Positions 16,350 to 24,801 of a stretch of DNA of 40,781 bases are shown here, in pieces. Under the pieces are notes generated by a model, which saw only the letters and a program-made list of their open reading frames with translations, made no database searches and was not told the origin of the DNA. A program made the position numbers and the translations under genes. Within the stretch, counting starts at the first letter, position 1. Each line of letters starts with the position of its first letter. Source of the stretch: Candidatus Symbiothrix sp. (GTDB lineage: Bacteria; Bacteroidota; Bacteroidia; Bacteroidales; Azobacteroidaceae); the NCBI GenBank assembly GCA_031272095.1, contig JAISUM010000128.1, positions 1 through 40,781 of the forward strand, read 5' to 3'.

Positions 16350-17219
16350 TCAACTCCTTTGATGAAACAGATTCAATAAGGCTTTCACATAATCGTCGTC
16401 GGTTTGGATGGACACCGAATCCACGCGGCTCTTGGTGAAAGCGTTCAACATCGCGGTTTGTCGCCCCGCCCACCATTGTGCGTAAGCCTGACGCACTTTT
16501 CCGACGGAGGTATCAACCCATTCTTCTTTGCCCGATTCGGCGTCACGGATTTTCATCAGTCCGACATTCGGCAACTGCGATTCGCGCTTGTCATAGACTT
16601 GAATTGCCACCACATCGTGTTTGCGGTTGGCAATGGTCAAGGCATGAACATAGTCATTGCGGTCGATATAATCCGAAATCAGGAAGGTCGTACAGCGTTT
16701 TTTAATAATATTGGTGAGATATTGCAAGACCTGCGCAATGTTGGTATCGGTGTTTTCCGGCTGAAAATCAATCAGTTCGCGAATGATATACAAGATATGT
16801 TTCTTGCCTTTTTGCGGCGGGATAAATTTCTCGATTTTATCGGAAAAAAATATCACCCCGATTTTGTCATTGTTTTGTATCGCCGAAAATGCCAAAGTCG
16901 CCGCAATTTCTGTCGTAATGTCCTGTTTCATAGCGCCGACGGTGCCGAAATTTTTACTGCCCGACACGTCTATCAGCAACATCACCGTCAGTTCGCGCTC
17001 TTCTTCAAACACCTTGACGTAGGGTTTGGAATAGCGAGCCGTAACGTTCCAGTCGATGTCGCGGGTATCGTCGCCATAGGAGTATTCGCGCACTTCGGAG
17101 AATGCCATCCCGCGTCCTTTGAACGCCGAGTGGTATTGTCCGGCGAACACATTGCGCGACAAACCGCGTGTCTTGATCTCAATCTGTCGGACTTTTTTTA
17201 ATAATTCGCTTGTTTCCAC
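16350..17219 (-). CDS. DUF58 protein (VWA-like)
   Basis: A 289-residue cytoplasmic protein with the DUF58 signature REYSYGDDTRDIDWNVTAR at about 44-62 and a VWA-like MIDAS motif DVSGS at 84-88. DUF58 proteins are nearly always encoded next to MoxR ATPases and are thought to work with them on membrane VWA partners. It follows moxR by 4 nt and precedes the BatD-like gene by 3 nt. Confidence 0.9.
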   Translation of the reverse strand: METSELLKKVRQIEIKTRGLSRNVFAGQYHSAFKGRGMAFSEVREYSYGDDTRDIDWNVTARYSKPYVKVFEEERELTVMLLIDVSGSKNFGTVGAMKQDITTEIAATLAFSAIQNNDKIGVIFFSDKIEKFIPPQKGKKHILYIIRELIDFQPENTDTNIAQVLQYLTNIIKKRCTTFLISDYIDRNDYVHALTIANRKHDVVAIQVYDKRESQLPNVGLMKIRDAESGKEEWVDTSVGKVRQAYAQWWAGRQTAMLNAFTKSRVDSVSIQTDDDYVKALLNLFHQRS

Positions 17220-17223
17220 TTCG

Positions 17224-18219
17224 TTATGGCACCTCTACTTTGTTCAGTATTTCACTGATGATCTCTTCTGTCGTCAGATTGTTGGCTTCTGCTTCGTAGC
17301 TCAAACCGATGCGATGACGCAGAACGTCGAAACAGACTGCCCGCACGTCTTCGGGGATCACATAGCCGCGTCGTTTGATGAAGGCATAAGCGCGAGCCGC
17401 CAACGCCAAATTGATACTTGCACGCGGAGATGCGCCGAAAGAAATCATTCCTTTCAGATTTTTCAAGCCGTGTTCTTCCGGGAATCGGGTAGCAAACACA
17501 ATATCGACGATGTATTTTTCGATTTTTTCGTCCAAATAGACTTCGCGGACAATTTTGCGGGCTTCGAGAATCTCTTCTTTTTTCAGCACCGGCTTGATTT
17601 GTTTGGATTCGCCGCCGATATTCTGACGAATGATCTGTTTTTCTTCGTCTTTTTTGGGGTAATTGATGATGACTTTCAGCATGAAGCGATCCACTTGCGC
17701 TTCGGGCAAAGGATAGGTTCCTTCCTGTTCGATCGGGTTTTGCGTCGCCATCACAAGGAAGGGTTCGGGCAGCTTGTAGGTCTGTTCGCCGATGGTTACC
17801 TGCCGTTCCTGCATGCCTTCCAAGAGGGCGCTTTGCACTTTTGCCGGAGCGCGGTTGATTTCGTCCGCCAACACAAAATTGGCGAAAACCGGTCCTTTTT
17901 TCACCTGAAATTCTTCGTTTTTCATGCTGTAAATCATCGTACCGATGACGTCCGCCGGCAACAAGTCGGGCGTGAATTGAATCCGGCTGTACTTCGCATC
18001 TATCAACGAAGCCAAAGTCTTAATCGCCAAGGTCTTTGCCAATCCCGGAACGCCTTCGAGCAAGATGTGTCCGTCGGAAAGCAGACCGATCAGCAGCGAT
18101 TCTACCAAATGTTTTTGTCCCACAATCGTCTGATCCATCCCTTGCAAAATCAAGTTGATGAACCCGCTTTTACTTTCGATTTTGTCGTTCAAAGCACGAA
18201 TATCTACCATTTCATTCAT
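17224..18219 (-). CDS. moxR: MoxR-family AAA+ ATPase
   Basis: A 331-residue AAA+ ATPase of the MoxR group, the likely chaperone of the VWA proteins encoded downstream. Walker A GVPGLAKT at 56-63, Walker B FVLADE at 115-120, sensor 1 ATQNP at 158-162, and the MoxR-typical QFTPDLLPADVIG at 81-93. First gene of an operon of nine genes reaching yigZ. Confidence 0.95.
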   Translation of the reverse strand: MNEMVDIRALNDKIESKSGFINLILQGMDQTIVGQKHLVESLLIGLLSDGHILLEGVPGLAKTLAIKTLASLIDAKYSRIQFTPDLLPADVIGTMIYSMKNEEFQVKKGPVFANFVLADEINRAPAKVQSALLEGMQERQVTIGEQTYKLPEPFLVMATQNPIEQEGTYPLPEAQVDRFMLKVIINYPKKDEEKQIIRQNIGGESKQIKPVLKKEEILEARKIVREVYLDEKIEKYIVDIVFATRFPEEHGLKNLKGMISFGASPRASINLALAARAYAFIKRRGYVIPEDVRAVCFDVLRHRIGLSYEAEANNLTTEEIISEILNKVEVP

Positions 18220-18260
18220 ATAATTAACTATTAATGTTTAGAATTTCTGTTTTTAGGCTG

Positions 18261-18268
18261 CAAAAGTA
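18261..18268 (-). promoter_or_regulatory. -7 box of the aerotolerance operon
   Basis: TACTTTTG on the minus strand, 41 nt before the moxR ATG. No TTTG -33 box at 19-21 nt. Confidence 0.5.
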
Positions 18269-18363
18269 AGAATGTTAAATTTTTATTGAAAGAGTTTCGC
18301 CGTTAAAAATCATTAAACTAACTATTTTTATATCTTCGTGCGCGTCAAACCCAAAATATTCAC

Positions 18364-18371
18364 TATCTTTG
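18364..18371 (+). promoter_or_regulatory. -7 box for the M16 peptidase
   Basis: TATCTTTG followed by GCAG, 26 nt before ATG 18398; divergent from the moxR promoter with about 95 nt between them. Confidence 0.55.
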
Positions 18372-18397
18372 CAGCTACTTAAATAATTAAAACAATC

Positions 18398-21283
18398 ATG
18401 AAACGAATAAAATCTGTTTTTGTTGCATTTTTATGCATATTTATAACGAGCCTTGCTGCCAATGCTCAAGGTTTGAACGCCTTCCAATTGCCTAACGGTT
18501 TGCGGGTCTTCGTGTGGGAAGACGCCAATGCATCAGACGTCTATGGAATGGTCGCCGTCGATGTCGGTTCCAAAGACGACCCGTCGGAATATACCGGTCT
18601 GGCGCACTATTTGGAACACATGATGTTCAAAGGCACGTCTAAAATCGGCGCTATGGACTGGAAACATGAAAAACATGTGTACGAACTGATCATCGCCAAG
18701 TACGACGAAAAAGCGCAGACAACCGACCCCGTCCGACGCAAAGAATTAGACAAAGAAATCAATATACTGACGCAGACGGCGGCAAAATACAGCGACTCCA
18801 ACGAGTTTTCCAACCTGTCGCAAAGCATCGGCGGTTTCGGTCTGAACGCCGGAACCTCGTGGGACTGGACGATCTTCTTCAATTCATTCCCGCCCAATGA
18901 AATCTATCGCTGGCTCGAACTCAATTCCGAGCGGCTGATCGATCCCGTCTTCCGCGCTTTTCAGCCCGAATTGGAAAATGTGTACGAAGAATACAATATG
19001 TATTTCGACAATCAGGGACGTCGGATGCAGGAACTGATATTGGCAACCATTTTCCCCGGACATCCCTATTCGCGCAGCATTATCGGCTTGCCCGAACACC
19101 TGAAAAATCCGCAGTTGAGCCAACTGACCTCTTTTTATAATAATTGGTATGTTCCGCAAAATATGATTTTAGTATTGTCGGGCAATGTGAAAACAAAAGA
19201 AATCTTGCCGATGATCCGCAAAACTTTCGGACGCTTGGAAACAAAACCTGTCGGCGAGCGCAAACATTTTCCCGAAATCGCGCTGCAAGGACGCAAAGAA
19301 GTCAAAGCCAAAATTGCGCCCTATCCGATGGTGGTCTTGGCATTCCCCGGCATCACGTCGTCAAGCGAAGAAGATATTGCACTGGAAATCGCCACGTCTA
19401 TCTTGTCTAACAGCGACCAAACCGGTCTCTTGGATAAGTTGGTGGTCGATGGCGACATCAGCGCCGCCTCCGCAAGTAACCTTTCGCTGAAAGAACGGGG
19501 CAGCATCCTTATCGAAACAATACCCTATTACGACGTCAATCAGCGGCGTTATGAATCGGTGAAAGCAACCGAAAAACAAATCTGGAAAGAAATCAAAAAA
19601 TTGCAGGACGGACAATTCGACGACTGGTTGGTGGAATCGATTAAAAACCAACTCAACCGCAATTTCGATCTCACAATGGAATCCAATTCTTCCCGCGCAG
19701 AAATGATTATGAACACCGTTTTCGCAGGACAAGACATGAGCCGACTGCTGAATTACAAAGAGTTGGTCGTCTCCGTTAGCACCGAACAAATCAAAGCCGT
19801 CGCTAAAAAATATTTCGGCGCCAATTATTACGCCATTCTCTTGGACGAAGGGAAGCCCGACAAAGGCAAAGATTTGGAAAAACCGGAATATGAACCGATT
19901 ACCTCCGTGCGCGATCAGGTCTCCGAATATACAAAAGCCTTCAACCAAATGTCGGTCAAATATGCACAACCCGCGTATGCCAAGTTCGACGATGTGATTG
20001 TCAAACCGATGAACGACCGATCTAAACTCTATTATTCAAAAAATACCGAAAACGACATCTTTTCTATGGTGATCAAATTCGGCGTCGGCACCGAAAAAAT
20101 GCCCAAACTGAAATATGCCGCACCTTTGGTCAATAATGCCGGAATTATGGGCAGTATGGAAGCGCAGGAAGTCAAACAAACATTCAGCAATCTGGGAACA
20201 ACCTGCCGCTATCAGGTGGACGACAACTACCTGTCGGTCGTTTTGTACGGCTACGAACAGCATCTCGAAGCAGCTTGCCGGTTGATGACACGCCAAATCC
20301 TCTTCCCAAAATTAGACGAGAAACAGATGAACGGCTTCATCGGCAGCGAATTTCAGTCGCGCATTTTGGAAAAAGAAGACAACGATATGCTGGCGGACGC
20401 ACTCGAAGAATACCTGCTCTATAAAGACAAATCGGAATATATCGACCGCTTGTCTTTGGAAGACGTTTTCTATCTGACCATCAGCAATCTGACCGGCGAA
20501 TTTCAACGCGCCACCGACTACGAGGCGGAAATCCATTACACAGGCGCCTTGCCGATAGATGAAGTATATCGGATTTTAAGCGCCAACCTGCCGCTGAAAC
20601 AGGGCGAAAAAGAAACGACCTCGCCGGAAGTGAAAGATCGTGTCGATTATACGGAAAATACCGTCCTGTTCCTGCCCAACAGCAATGCCAAACAAAGCTC
20701 CATCGGTTTCTTTATCGAAGGCGACGACTATCACCACGCGACCGACCCCTATCAGGATGCCTTCAATCAGTATTTTAGCGGCGGTTTCAGCGGATTGGTA
20801 TTGCAGGAAATACGCGAATTTCGCGCTATGGCATACCACGCCGACGGTCATATCTACCGTCCGCCGGTCGAAAACAAGAAAGACTTTTTCCTCGGATACG
20901 TCGGCACACAAGCCGATAAGACAACCGATGCCATCGCTGTCTATATGGATCTGCTGACCAATATGCCGAAATATCCCGACCGCTTGACAACCATCAAAAG
21001 CTTTCTGAAAGGAACAGCCTCCGTCGAAAAACCGCAATTCCGGTCAATCACCCAGCAATATGCCGCTTGGAAACGCAGAGGCTATACCCAATCGCCCGCC
21101 GAAACCAATGCCGCCGCCATCGACCAACTGACTTTCGACGACATTGTCCGCTACTACGATCAACACATCAAAGGACGCCCCATCGTCATCGCCGTCGTCG
21201 GCAATCCTAAAAAAATCGACGAAAAAACCCTCGCACAATACGGCAAAGTCGTCAAACTCTCCACCGGAAAAATCTTTAAATAG
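18398..21283 (+). CDS. Periplasmic M16-family zinc peptidase, two-domain-pair (pitrilysin-like)
   Basis: A 961-residue exported peptidase. Signal peptide residues 1-23 (ANAQ). The inverted zinc motif HYLEH is at 70-74 with the third ligand probably Glu191 in ELENVYEE. The long protein has two M16 half-units: an active N-terminal pair and a C-terminal pair lacking HxxEH, as in full-length M16A-type enzymes, so it probably acts alone rather than as a two-subunit enzyme. Such Bacteroidetes proteins are thought to degrade peptides in the periplasm. It is transcribed alone. The TAG stop is the first triplet of a heptamer array. Confidence 0.9.
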   Translation: MKRIKSVFVAFLCIFITSLAANAQGLNAFQLPNGLRVFVWEDANASDVYGMVAVDVGSKDDPSEYTGLAHYLEHMMFKGTSKIGAMDWKHEKHVYELIIAKYDEKAQTTDPVRRKELDKEINILTQTAAKYSDSNEFSNLSQSIGGFGLNAGTSWDWTIFFNSFPPNEIYRWLELNSERLIDPVFRAFQPELENVYEEYNMYFDNQGRRMQELILATIFPGHPYSRSIIGLPEHLKNPQLSQLTSFYNNWYVPQNMILVLSGNVKTKEILPMIRKTFGRLETKPVGERKHFPEIALQGRKEVKAKIAPYPMVVLAFPGITSSSEEDIALEIATSILSNSDQTGLLDKLVVDGDISAASASNLSLKERGSILIETIPYYDVNQRRYESVKATEKQIWKEIKKLQDGQFDDWLVESIKNQLNRNFDLTMESNSSRAEMIMNTVFAGQDMSRLLNYKELVVSVSTEQIKAVAKKYFGANYYAILLDEGKPDKGKDLEKPEYEPITSVRDQVSEYTKAFNQMSVKYAQPAYAKFDDVIVKPMNDRSKLYYSKNTENDIFSMVIKFGVGTEKMPKLKYAAPLVNNAGIMGSMEAQEVKQTFSNLGTTCRYQVDDNYLSVVLYGYEQHLEAACRLMTRQILFPKLDEKQMNGFIGSEFQSRILEKEDNDMLADALEEYLLYKDKSEYIDRLSLEDVFYLTISNLTGEFQRATDYEAEIHYTGALPIDEVYRILSANLPLKQGEKETTSPEVKDRVDYTENTVLFLPNSNAKQSSIGFFIEGDDYHHATDPYQDAFNQYFSGGFSGLVLQEIREFRAMAYHADGHIYRPPVENKKDFFLGYVGTQADKTTDAIAVYMDLLTNMPKYPDRLTTIKSFLKGTASVEKPQFRSITQQYAAWKRRGYTQSPAETNAAAIDQLTFDDIVRYYDQHIKGRPIVIAVVGNPKKIDEKTLAQYGKVVKLSTGKIFK

Positions 21284-21316
21284 TGATTAGTGGTTAGTGA
21301 TTAGTGATTAGTGGGG
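21281..21316. repeat. GTGATTA-type heptamer array, copy 4
   Basis: Five units of GTGATTA/GTGGTTA on the plus strand starting with the TAG stop of the M16 gene, ending in a short G-run. Confidence 0.88.
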
Positions 21317-21317
21317 G

Positions 21318-21350
21318 ACTGATAGTATCATTCCGGGTGATGCTATCAGT
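21318..21350. other. 13-bp hairpin after the M16 gene
   Basis: ACTGATAGTATCA pairs with TGATGCTATCAGT (one G-T pair) around a 7-nt loop TTCCGGG. It is followed on the plus strand by seven As, not Ts, so it is not a standard intrinsic terminator there; it may still end M16 transcription or be another palindromic repeat. Confidence 0.55.
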
Positions 21351-21527
21351 AAAAAAAGCCCCTCATGGCGGAATTGATCCGCTATCCCCCTGATTAAATC
21401 ACGCCAATCAGCTTAATCTTATGGAAATCAAGCTTCAAACAAAGCGAATTTTGTATTTTTTAATATTTTAGCACAATGTTTAACTGAAAAATTTTCAAAT
21501 ACATATATAAATATCAAATCTATTATG
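21351..21527. other. A/T-rich intergenic stretch, no gene
   Basis: Apart from a small palindrome GCGGA-ATTGA-TCCGC at 21368-21382 I see no gene or strong signal. It lies upstream of the EPS operon promoter and could hold regulatory sites I cannot identify. Confidence 0.5.
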
Positions 21528-21535
21528 TACCTTTG
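21528..21535 (+). promoter_or_regulatory. -7 box of the exopolysaccharide operon
   Basis: TACCTTTG about 160 nt before the first gene start at 21696, predicting a leader of roughly 155 nt. No TTTG -33 box; the region upstream is very A/T-rich. Confidence 0.5.
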
Positions 21536-21567
21536 TACCCTGAATAGCGTATAAGTTATATGGAATG

Positions 21568-21610
21568 TCTTAGGACAATCAAAGATTGAATCAAAAACTT
21601 GTATCTAAGA
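21568..21610 (+). promoter_or_regulatory. Possible structured leader of the EPS operon
   Basis: TCTTAG at 21568-21573 pairs with CTAAGA at 21605-21610, extended inward by ACAA (21575-21578) with TTGT (21599-21602), and an inner AATC/GATT hairpin. It lies in the predicted leader. No known riboswitch class is recognised. Confidence 0.35.
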
Positions 21611-21695
21611 TAACGAATTTAATTTATGTATTCATCGCTTATTTAATTAATGATTGAAAGTTCAGTTAGGATATTTATTAATAAAGAAAAAGGAT

Positions 21696-23534
21696 ATGAG
21701 AAGAAGGTTATACTTTTTAGTAGTGTGTTTAGGCTTACTGCAATTCACAAGCAGTTATGCGCTTGAAGCCGTGCCGGTGGTATCCAAAGGACAGATGGTC
21801 AATACCGGAGAGCTCCGCATGAGCGGAATCCACTTGAAAGCCACCACCCCTGCGCACGATGAAACCATTGATGGCAATGTGATCCATTTCCCTGAAAATT
21901 TAAACAACGGCGTTCTCGTCAATCGCTATGTCGGCCCAACCCAACGTCCCGATACGATGATTCTGCTCACCGACACGATGTTCTTCTACACCGACTCGGT
22001 TACCTGCGGCATTTTTCTCCAAAGAGAAAACAACAGCCTCTCGTTTGATTCCGTGGGTATTCCTACCACCCATCCGGTAGCAACGGCGGCAGTTATCAAA
22101 CGATTCACATCAACGGGCAAATACGACGCCACTTCTTTCCCATTTCCGATACCGCTGGCAAATATCAAAACAAAGCATAACTTGCGCGTCTGGTACTATG
22201 ATGCTTACCACAGATCGCAAATTACTGTCGGAGATGGAGGAGCAGCTAACTGGGTACAAGTTAAAAGTGCTTACGGTCCGCTCAAAGCAGGCGTCGGTTA
22301 TTTAATCAGCATAGAATCCATAGCCGGAGGAGATTCGTTGGCACGGTTTTCCGCACATCCGGATTCGGCTTGGGTAGCCCTGAACGACGCCAACGATGAA
22401 GATATGATATTGACCGACTGGCGCGGACCCAACGACGATTTGACTGCCGACTTGACGTCATACAGGAACAACCACAACCGAGGATGGAATTTTGTCGGAG
22501 CTACCCACAAAACATCCTTACACGCGATAGGAGGCACATCCAAAACTTGGATGACAGACACGCCCAAATGGAGCTGGAACTCTACGACCGGCGCTATTTA
22601 TTATGCAGACTATCAAAGTGGGACATTGAGTGACCCTGCTTATAATCAAGTATTGGCAGCAGACGCCGGACGTATTCCTTTTGTTCCGTTTTTTATACAA
22701 ACTTCGGATACTGTATCCACGCCATTTAATACTACCTATCATCCGGAAGGTACTTTGCGATGGAGACAAGGATCTACTGTTTCTCCCGCCGCTTACCCTT
22801 ATGATGATCAGGATGGTTTTACCGCATTGGATGCTACTCCTACGCTCTCGCATGGCTATTTGCGCTATGCCCAGCAGACGGAGGAAGTCGGATTGACACG
22901 CTTAGACTTGGCATTGAGCGGATCGACCGAAACCCAAAAAACGCATATCTTTTTCCGAGCCAACAGTAGCGCCGGAGCCAAAGCGGGTGAAGACGCAGAA
23001 CATTTGATGAGTAACAATGGCGTCCGCGTTTGGACGGTGGTGAACAACGTAAAACTGTTCTCGAATGTGATGCCCGCAAGCGCCGCCGAAAATATTCCGG
23101 TAGGTATTATCGCACCGAAAGCCGACACTTACGAATTTTCAATAGACGTCAAGGAAGGCAGCATCACACAAGCAATTCTCTTGGACAAAACGACCGACGA
23201 GGAGACCGACTTGCTGATCGATAACTATTCCTTCTCCACCTCCGGAGCGCTCAACACCTCCGACCGATTTGTGCTGTTTATCAACGCTACACCCACTGCC
23301 ATCGCATTAGAAAAGACACAGGAAATCGTTGCTTTTGTCGATGACCATTCGATACTGAATGTCCGCAACTTGAGCGAGGGCGACCGCATACAGGTTTATG
23401 ATGTGGCAGGACGCCTGATTGCATCGGGCAAAGCGCAAAGCTCCATTTATACTACCCGACTATATGAGAAGGGGGTATATATAGTGAATGTGTCGGGTGC
23501 GCGAAGTAAAATCATCAAAGTACTCAATAAATAA
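21696..23534 (+). CDS. T9SS-exported surface protein at the head of the EPS operon
   Basis: A 612-residue secreted protein. ATG 21696 is preferred over the upstream in-frame ATG at 21654 because it begins a standard signal peptide (MRRRLYFLVVCLGLLQF, cleavage near SYA-LEA) after an A-rich AAAAAGG ribosome-binding stretch. The body is Thr/Ser/Asp-rich with aromatic GWNFVG and SFPF motifs found in other Bacteroidetes surface proteins. The last 50 or so residues (IQVYDVAGRLIASG, ending KIIKVLNK) are a type A T9SS sorting domain. I do not recognise an enzymatic domain. Being first in the operon with Wza and Wzc, it may be a matrix or EPS-associated surface protein; that is inference. Confidence 0.78.
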   Translation: MRRRLYFLVVCLGLLQFTSSYALEAVPVVSKGQMVNTGELRMSGIHLKATTPAHDETIDGNVIHFPENLNNGVLVNRYVGPTQRPDTMILLTDTMFFYTDSVTCGIFLQRENNSLSFDSVGIPTTHPVATAAVIKRFTSTGKYDATSFPFPIPLANIKTKHNLRVWYYDAYHRSQITVGDGGAANWVQVKSAYGPLKAGVGYLISIESIAGGDSLARFSAHPDSAWVALNDANDEDMILTDWRGPNDDLTADLTSYRNNHNRGWNFVGATHKTSLHAIGGTSKTWMTDTPKWSWNSTTGAIYYADYQSGTLSDPAYNQVLAADAGRIPFVPFFIQTSDTVSTPFNTTYHPEGTLRWRQGSTVSPAAYPYDDQDGFTALDATPTLSHGYLRYAQQTEEVGLTRLDLALSGSTETQKTHIFFRANSSAGAKAGEDAEHLMSNNGVRVWTVVNNVKLFSNVMPASAAENIPVGIIAPKADTYEFSIDVKEGSITQAILLDKTTDEETDLLIDNYSFSTSGALNTSDRFVLFINATPTAIALEKTQEIVAFVDDHSILNVRNLSEGDRIQVYDVAGRLIASGKAQSSIYTTRLYEKGVYIVNVSGARSKIIKVLNK

Positions 23535-23550
23535 AAAAAGGAGGCAACGA

Positions 23551-23955
23551 ATGAAGGATAATCACATAATCACATATATGAAAAGAAACATTTACATTTA
23601 CTTAATAATCACAACAGCAGGATGGATACCCATTGCTGCACAAGCACAGGGCGTTTTTTCCACTCCCTCTTCTACGGAAGGCGCAAGAGTAGATGATGTG
23701 GCGCCGACGGGTTCAAGCAGCAGCAGCAGTAGCAGCTCCGAATCGGACAATTTTTTTGCATTCTTTTCAGAAACAGACAACGATTCCGAATTAAAAAGCA
23801 GTATATTACGCGACTTTGTAGATGATGATGATCCAGGGGGTGGACCTGGAAGTAATCCTGGCAAAGGGGAACCTGTTGGCGAAGGCTTATTGTTTCTGTC
23901 CTTATTGGCGGGGCTTTACGGTGGCGTAATGCGGAAAAGGAAACACACAAAATAA
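23551..23955 (+). CDS. Small secreted Ser/Asp-rich protein with PVGEGLL-type C-terminal anchor
   Basis: 134 residues. The start at 23551 is supported by a strong AGGAGG 6 nt upstream, rare in Bacteroidetes; an in-frame ATG at 23578 is the alternative. Signal peptide through about residue 33 (ending AAQAQ). The mature part is low-complexity: a run of nine Ser at 55-63, an acidic stretch, DDDD, and a Gly/Pro linker. The C-terminus is PVGEGLL (108-114), a hydrophobic segment (LAGLYGG) and RKRK. The tail matches that of the protein at 7000-7275. It lies 16 nt after the T9SS protein and 12 nt before wza, so it is part of the EPS operon. It may be a cell-surface protein anchored or processed by a dedicated sortase; no such enzyme is encoded in the window. 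Confidence 0.78.
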   Translation: MKDNHIITYMKRNIYIYLIITTAGWIPIAAQAQGVFSTPSSTEGARVDDVAPTGSSSSSSSSSESDNFFAFFSETDNDSELKSSILRDFVDDDDPGGGPGSNPGKGEPVGEGLLFLSLLAGLYGGVMRKRKHTK

Positions 23956-23967
23956 GAGGATAATATA

Positions 23968-24795
23968 ATGAAGTTACACAGCTATCGCTATTTGCCCTTC
24001 TTGTTTTTGAGCGTATTATTATTTTCTTGTAAAGCAGCGCGAGAGGTGCGTTATCTGAAATACGACGAGAAAACAGGGGCGACGTTTCATTCGGTCAAAG
24101 AGGCGGCGGCAGTCCGCATTCAGCCCGACGACATTTTGGCTATCACCGTCAACAAACCCGGTCCGGCTACCGTCGTCAATGACTTTAACTTGCCTTTGCA
24201 GCCATCGGCAACCACCTATGGCTCGACTTCGGTGGCATACGATATGGGCTTGGGACGCCAGACCTACTTGGTTGCGCCCGACGGCACCATACAGTTTCCG
24301 ACTTTGGGCAGGATCAATGTTGCGGGCTATACGCCACAAGACTTAGCGTATTTTTTTCAGGATACCCTGCGTAATTTCATTAAAGATGCACCCGCGATCG
24401 TAACCGTGCGCTTAATGAACTTCAAGATCAGTTTTTCGGGAGAAATCAACTCCAAAGGACAGATGACCATCGACAAAGACAATATTAATATATTGGAAGC
24501 GATAGCCAAAGCCGGCGACTTGACACTCTACGGCAAGCGCGACGACATTCAGCTGATCCGCACCTATCCCGACGGCACGACGGAAATTCATAAAATAGAT
24601 ATCAGCAAGGCAGACATCATCGAATCGCCCTACTACTATCTGCGGCAGAACGACCATATTTATGTGCCGCCCACCTTCCGACGCGCTTACGGCGCCAGTA
24701 TGTCGGGGACGACTGTCAATTGGGTGATTACAGGTTTGACAACCTTTCTCAGTGTGTTCTCTACCTCGTTGTATCTGTATGACCGCTTAAAATAA
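23968..24795 (+). CDS. wza: Wza-family polysaccharide export lipoprotein
   Basis: 275 residues. Lipoprotein signal with Cys21 (LLFSC). A polysaccharide-export domain follows (IQPDDILAITVNKPGPATVVNDF, then YLVAPDGTIQFPTLGRINVAGYT), then a SLBB domain (ISFSGEINSKGQMTIDKDNINILEAIAKAGDLT). A final hydrophobic segment WVITGLTTFLSVFST crosses the outer membrane or packs at the channel end. It forms the outer-membrane channel for EPS. The gene is 6 nt upstream of wzc. Confidence 0.92.
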   Translation: MKLHSYRYLPFLFLSVLLFSCKAAREVRYLKYDEKTGATFHSVKEAAAVRIQPDDILAITVNKPGPATVVNDFNLPLQPSATTYGSTSVAYDMGLGRQTYLVAPDGTIQFPTLGRINVAGYTPQDLAYFFQDTLRNFIKDAPAIVTVRLMNFKISFSGEINSKGQMTIDKDNINILEAIAKAGDLTLYGKRDDIQLIRTYPDGTTEIHKIDISKADIIESPYYYLRQNDHIYVPPTFRRAYGASMSGTTVNWVITGLTTFLSVFSTSLYLYDRLK

Positions 24796-24801
24796 CCGAA
24801 T

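Noticed and set aside
21654..21695. Upstream ATG at 21654 as the start of the T9SS protein
   Set aside because: It would place 14 extra residues before a complete signal peptide; ATG 21696 also has a better ribosome-binding stretch.
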